Origin: Caprimulgus europaeus
Taxonomy: Eukaryota > Chordata > Aves > Caprimulgiformes > Caprimulgidae
Length of the DNA stretch: 64,000 nt
Direction: 5' to 3'
Assembly: GCA_907165065.1 (NCBI GenBank)
Contig: OU015527.1
Location: 23,263,686 to 23,327,685 of the forward strand
In this document: piece after piece, positions 62,801 to 64,000 of the stretch
How the letters are laid out: each line of letters opens with the position of its first letter
Numbering within the stretch: the stretch's first letter is position 1
Made by a program: the position numbers and the translations under genes
Notes under the pieces: generated by a model
Told to the model about the DNA's origin: nothing
Databases searched by the model: none
Seen by the model: only the letters and a program-made list of their open reading frames with translations

Positions 62801-64000
62801 ATATCAAACTATTCTAGCCTTTTACAGGAAATTCTTACCATGAAGTGTAACAAAGCTGAAATTACACAGTTCTGCTCCACGTTTTTATTGGTGAAGCATA
62901 AACTTGCCTAGGATTTTTCAGGATTTGTCCCTCTTTCTAAATATGTAAAACTTCTGTTCATTTAGGAGACTTAAGGCTGATTTTGATCACTATTATCTTT
63001 GTGGCCAAAAATAATGTTTCTGTTAACGTTTCTTGGACATGTTCTTTTTTAATTTATGTGCTTGGTCGTTATAATTATACATATGAAATGTAAAATCTTG
63101 AAAATGCTAACATGTATTTCAAAATAGAGAATTTATGCATGAAAATTGTTAAATTTATTAACTCCTTGGAATATCTATTAAAAAAAAAATATTAAGTAAT
63201 TAAGCTTTAAAAAAATTGCTTTGCACAGACCAAACTCTGAAAATGAATCTTTCCAGTTGATAATTGTCTTCTATATTTCTCTTAACCTAGAAGAATATCT
63301 GTCAATCAGTATATTGATATAAATACTGATACTATCAATACACTGATACTAACTTTGAAAAGCAAATATAAAAATATAAAACTGTAATTGGAAAACAAAA
63401 AATTGAAAACTCAAAGTCAGTTGTACTGTAGTTCAACGTATTTTTTTCTGCAAATTAAGCATTTTTTCTGCTCAGCAGTCTACTGAATATCAGATTGATC
63501 AAGTAGATTTAATTCATAAAGTATCTAAAAATAGATGTAAGGGAAAAAAAACCCTGAACCCTTTGTGTGTTAGCTCTTACCAAATGTGGTAGCGAAATTA
63601 TGAAGTTAAGCCATAACATGTTTTGGGGTTTTTTTTTGAGAGAGAGAGAGGTTCTCTAGTGATTAGTGATTTATTTGAATGGAATATAAATGTTCATCTT
63701 CATTATATGGTCCTGGTCATGGAGAAATTATAGAGAAAATGATCATTTTAGAGGTCCATAACACAAAAATTTAAATCGCATTTTAGTTTATACATTAGAA
63801 TAAAAAAATAAGAGTTGTTTAGGAGGAACCTTAATACCACATTGCTGTTTCCTAATTTCTGATTCAGGGATTGTATCAGTTTTTTAAAGTTGCTTCATAT
63901 ACATTTTAGTACTAGATTTTTGTTTAGACTTCAGTAATGAGTAATGTAATGGAACAAGATTTCTGTTTTGGGGCACGTAATTAGAATATCCTGGTTATCA
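59840..64000. other. Unannotated AT-rich sequence to the window end
   Basis: No exon, repeat family or RNA gene was recognised. Overlapping opposite-strand frames at 61516-62047 show no family resemblance. Near 62310-62400 a TAATACAAGTTATTAAACAAT-like unit recurs in diverged form. Confidence 0.45.

Overview
The window is vertebrate nuclear DNA and looks avian. It has intron-split coding sequence with GT-AG splicing and an AT-rich background. Interspersed repeats are CR1-type LINE fragments plus several endogenous retrovirus (ERV) LTRs with TG...CA ends. The LTR families resemble ones I recall from songbird and other neoavian genomes, so a passerine-like bird is my best guess (inference). There are no bacterial operons, CRISPR arrays or tRNA/rRNA genes.

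The one protein-coding gene I can reconstruct is a 13-exon organic anion transporter (OATP family, closest to SLCO4C1) on the minus strand, from the start codon at 56489 to the stop at 26330. All 13 exons, their splice sites and their phases were placed by eye. The phases chain perfectly except in exon 5, where a 6-base A run (43362-43367 on the + strand) is one base short of what the flanking phases require. As written the frame stops 286 codons in; with one more base the product would be about 673 residues. Intron 4 uses a GC donor. A CpG-rich promoter region lies just upstream (about 56490-57120).

The left 26 kb, downstream of the gene, is a repeat-rich region. It holds a minus-strand solo LTR (2419-3070), a candidate LTR with adjoining primer-binding site (8750-9142), CR1 fragments (1352, 9363, 23165), a decayed provirus with 5' LTR, tRNA-Lys-type primer site, gag-like and protease/reverse transcriptase remnants and a truncated 3' LTR (10152-14751), and two further solo LTRs (18799-19792 and 24532-25142). 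A 26-bp-stem hairpin sits at 15340-15398.

Inside the 30 kb transcription unit I see only CR1 pieces and no LTRs. To the right of the gene, a 1.15 kb solo LTR with a perfect 5-bp target duplication (57264-58414) sits about 0.8 kb upstream of the start codon, followed by an LTR tail fragment (59758-59839) and 4 kb of AT-rich sequence with no recognised gene.
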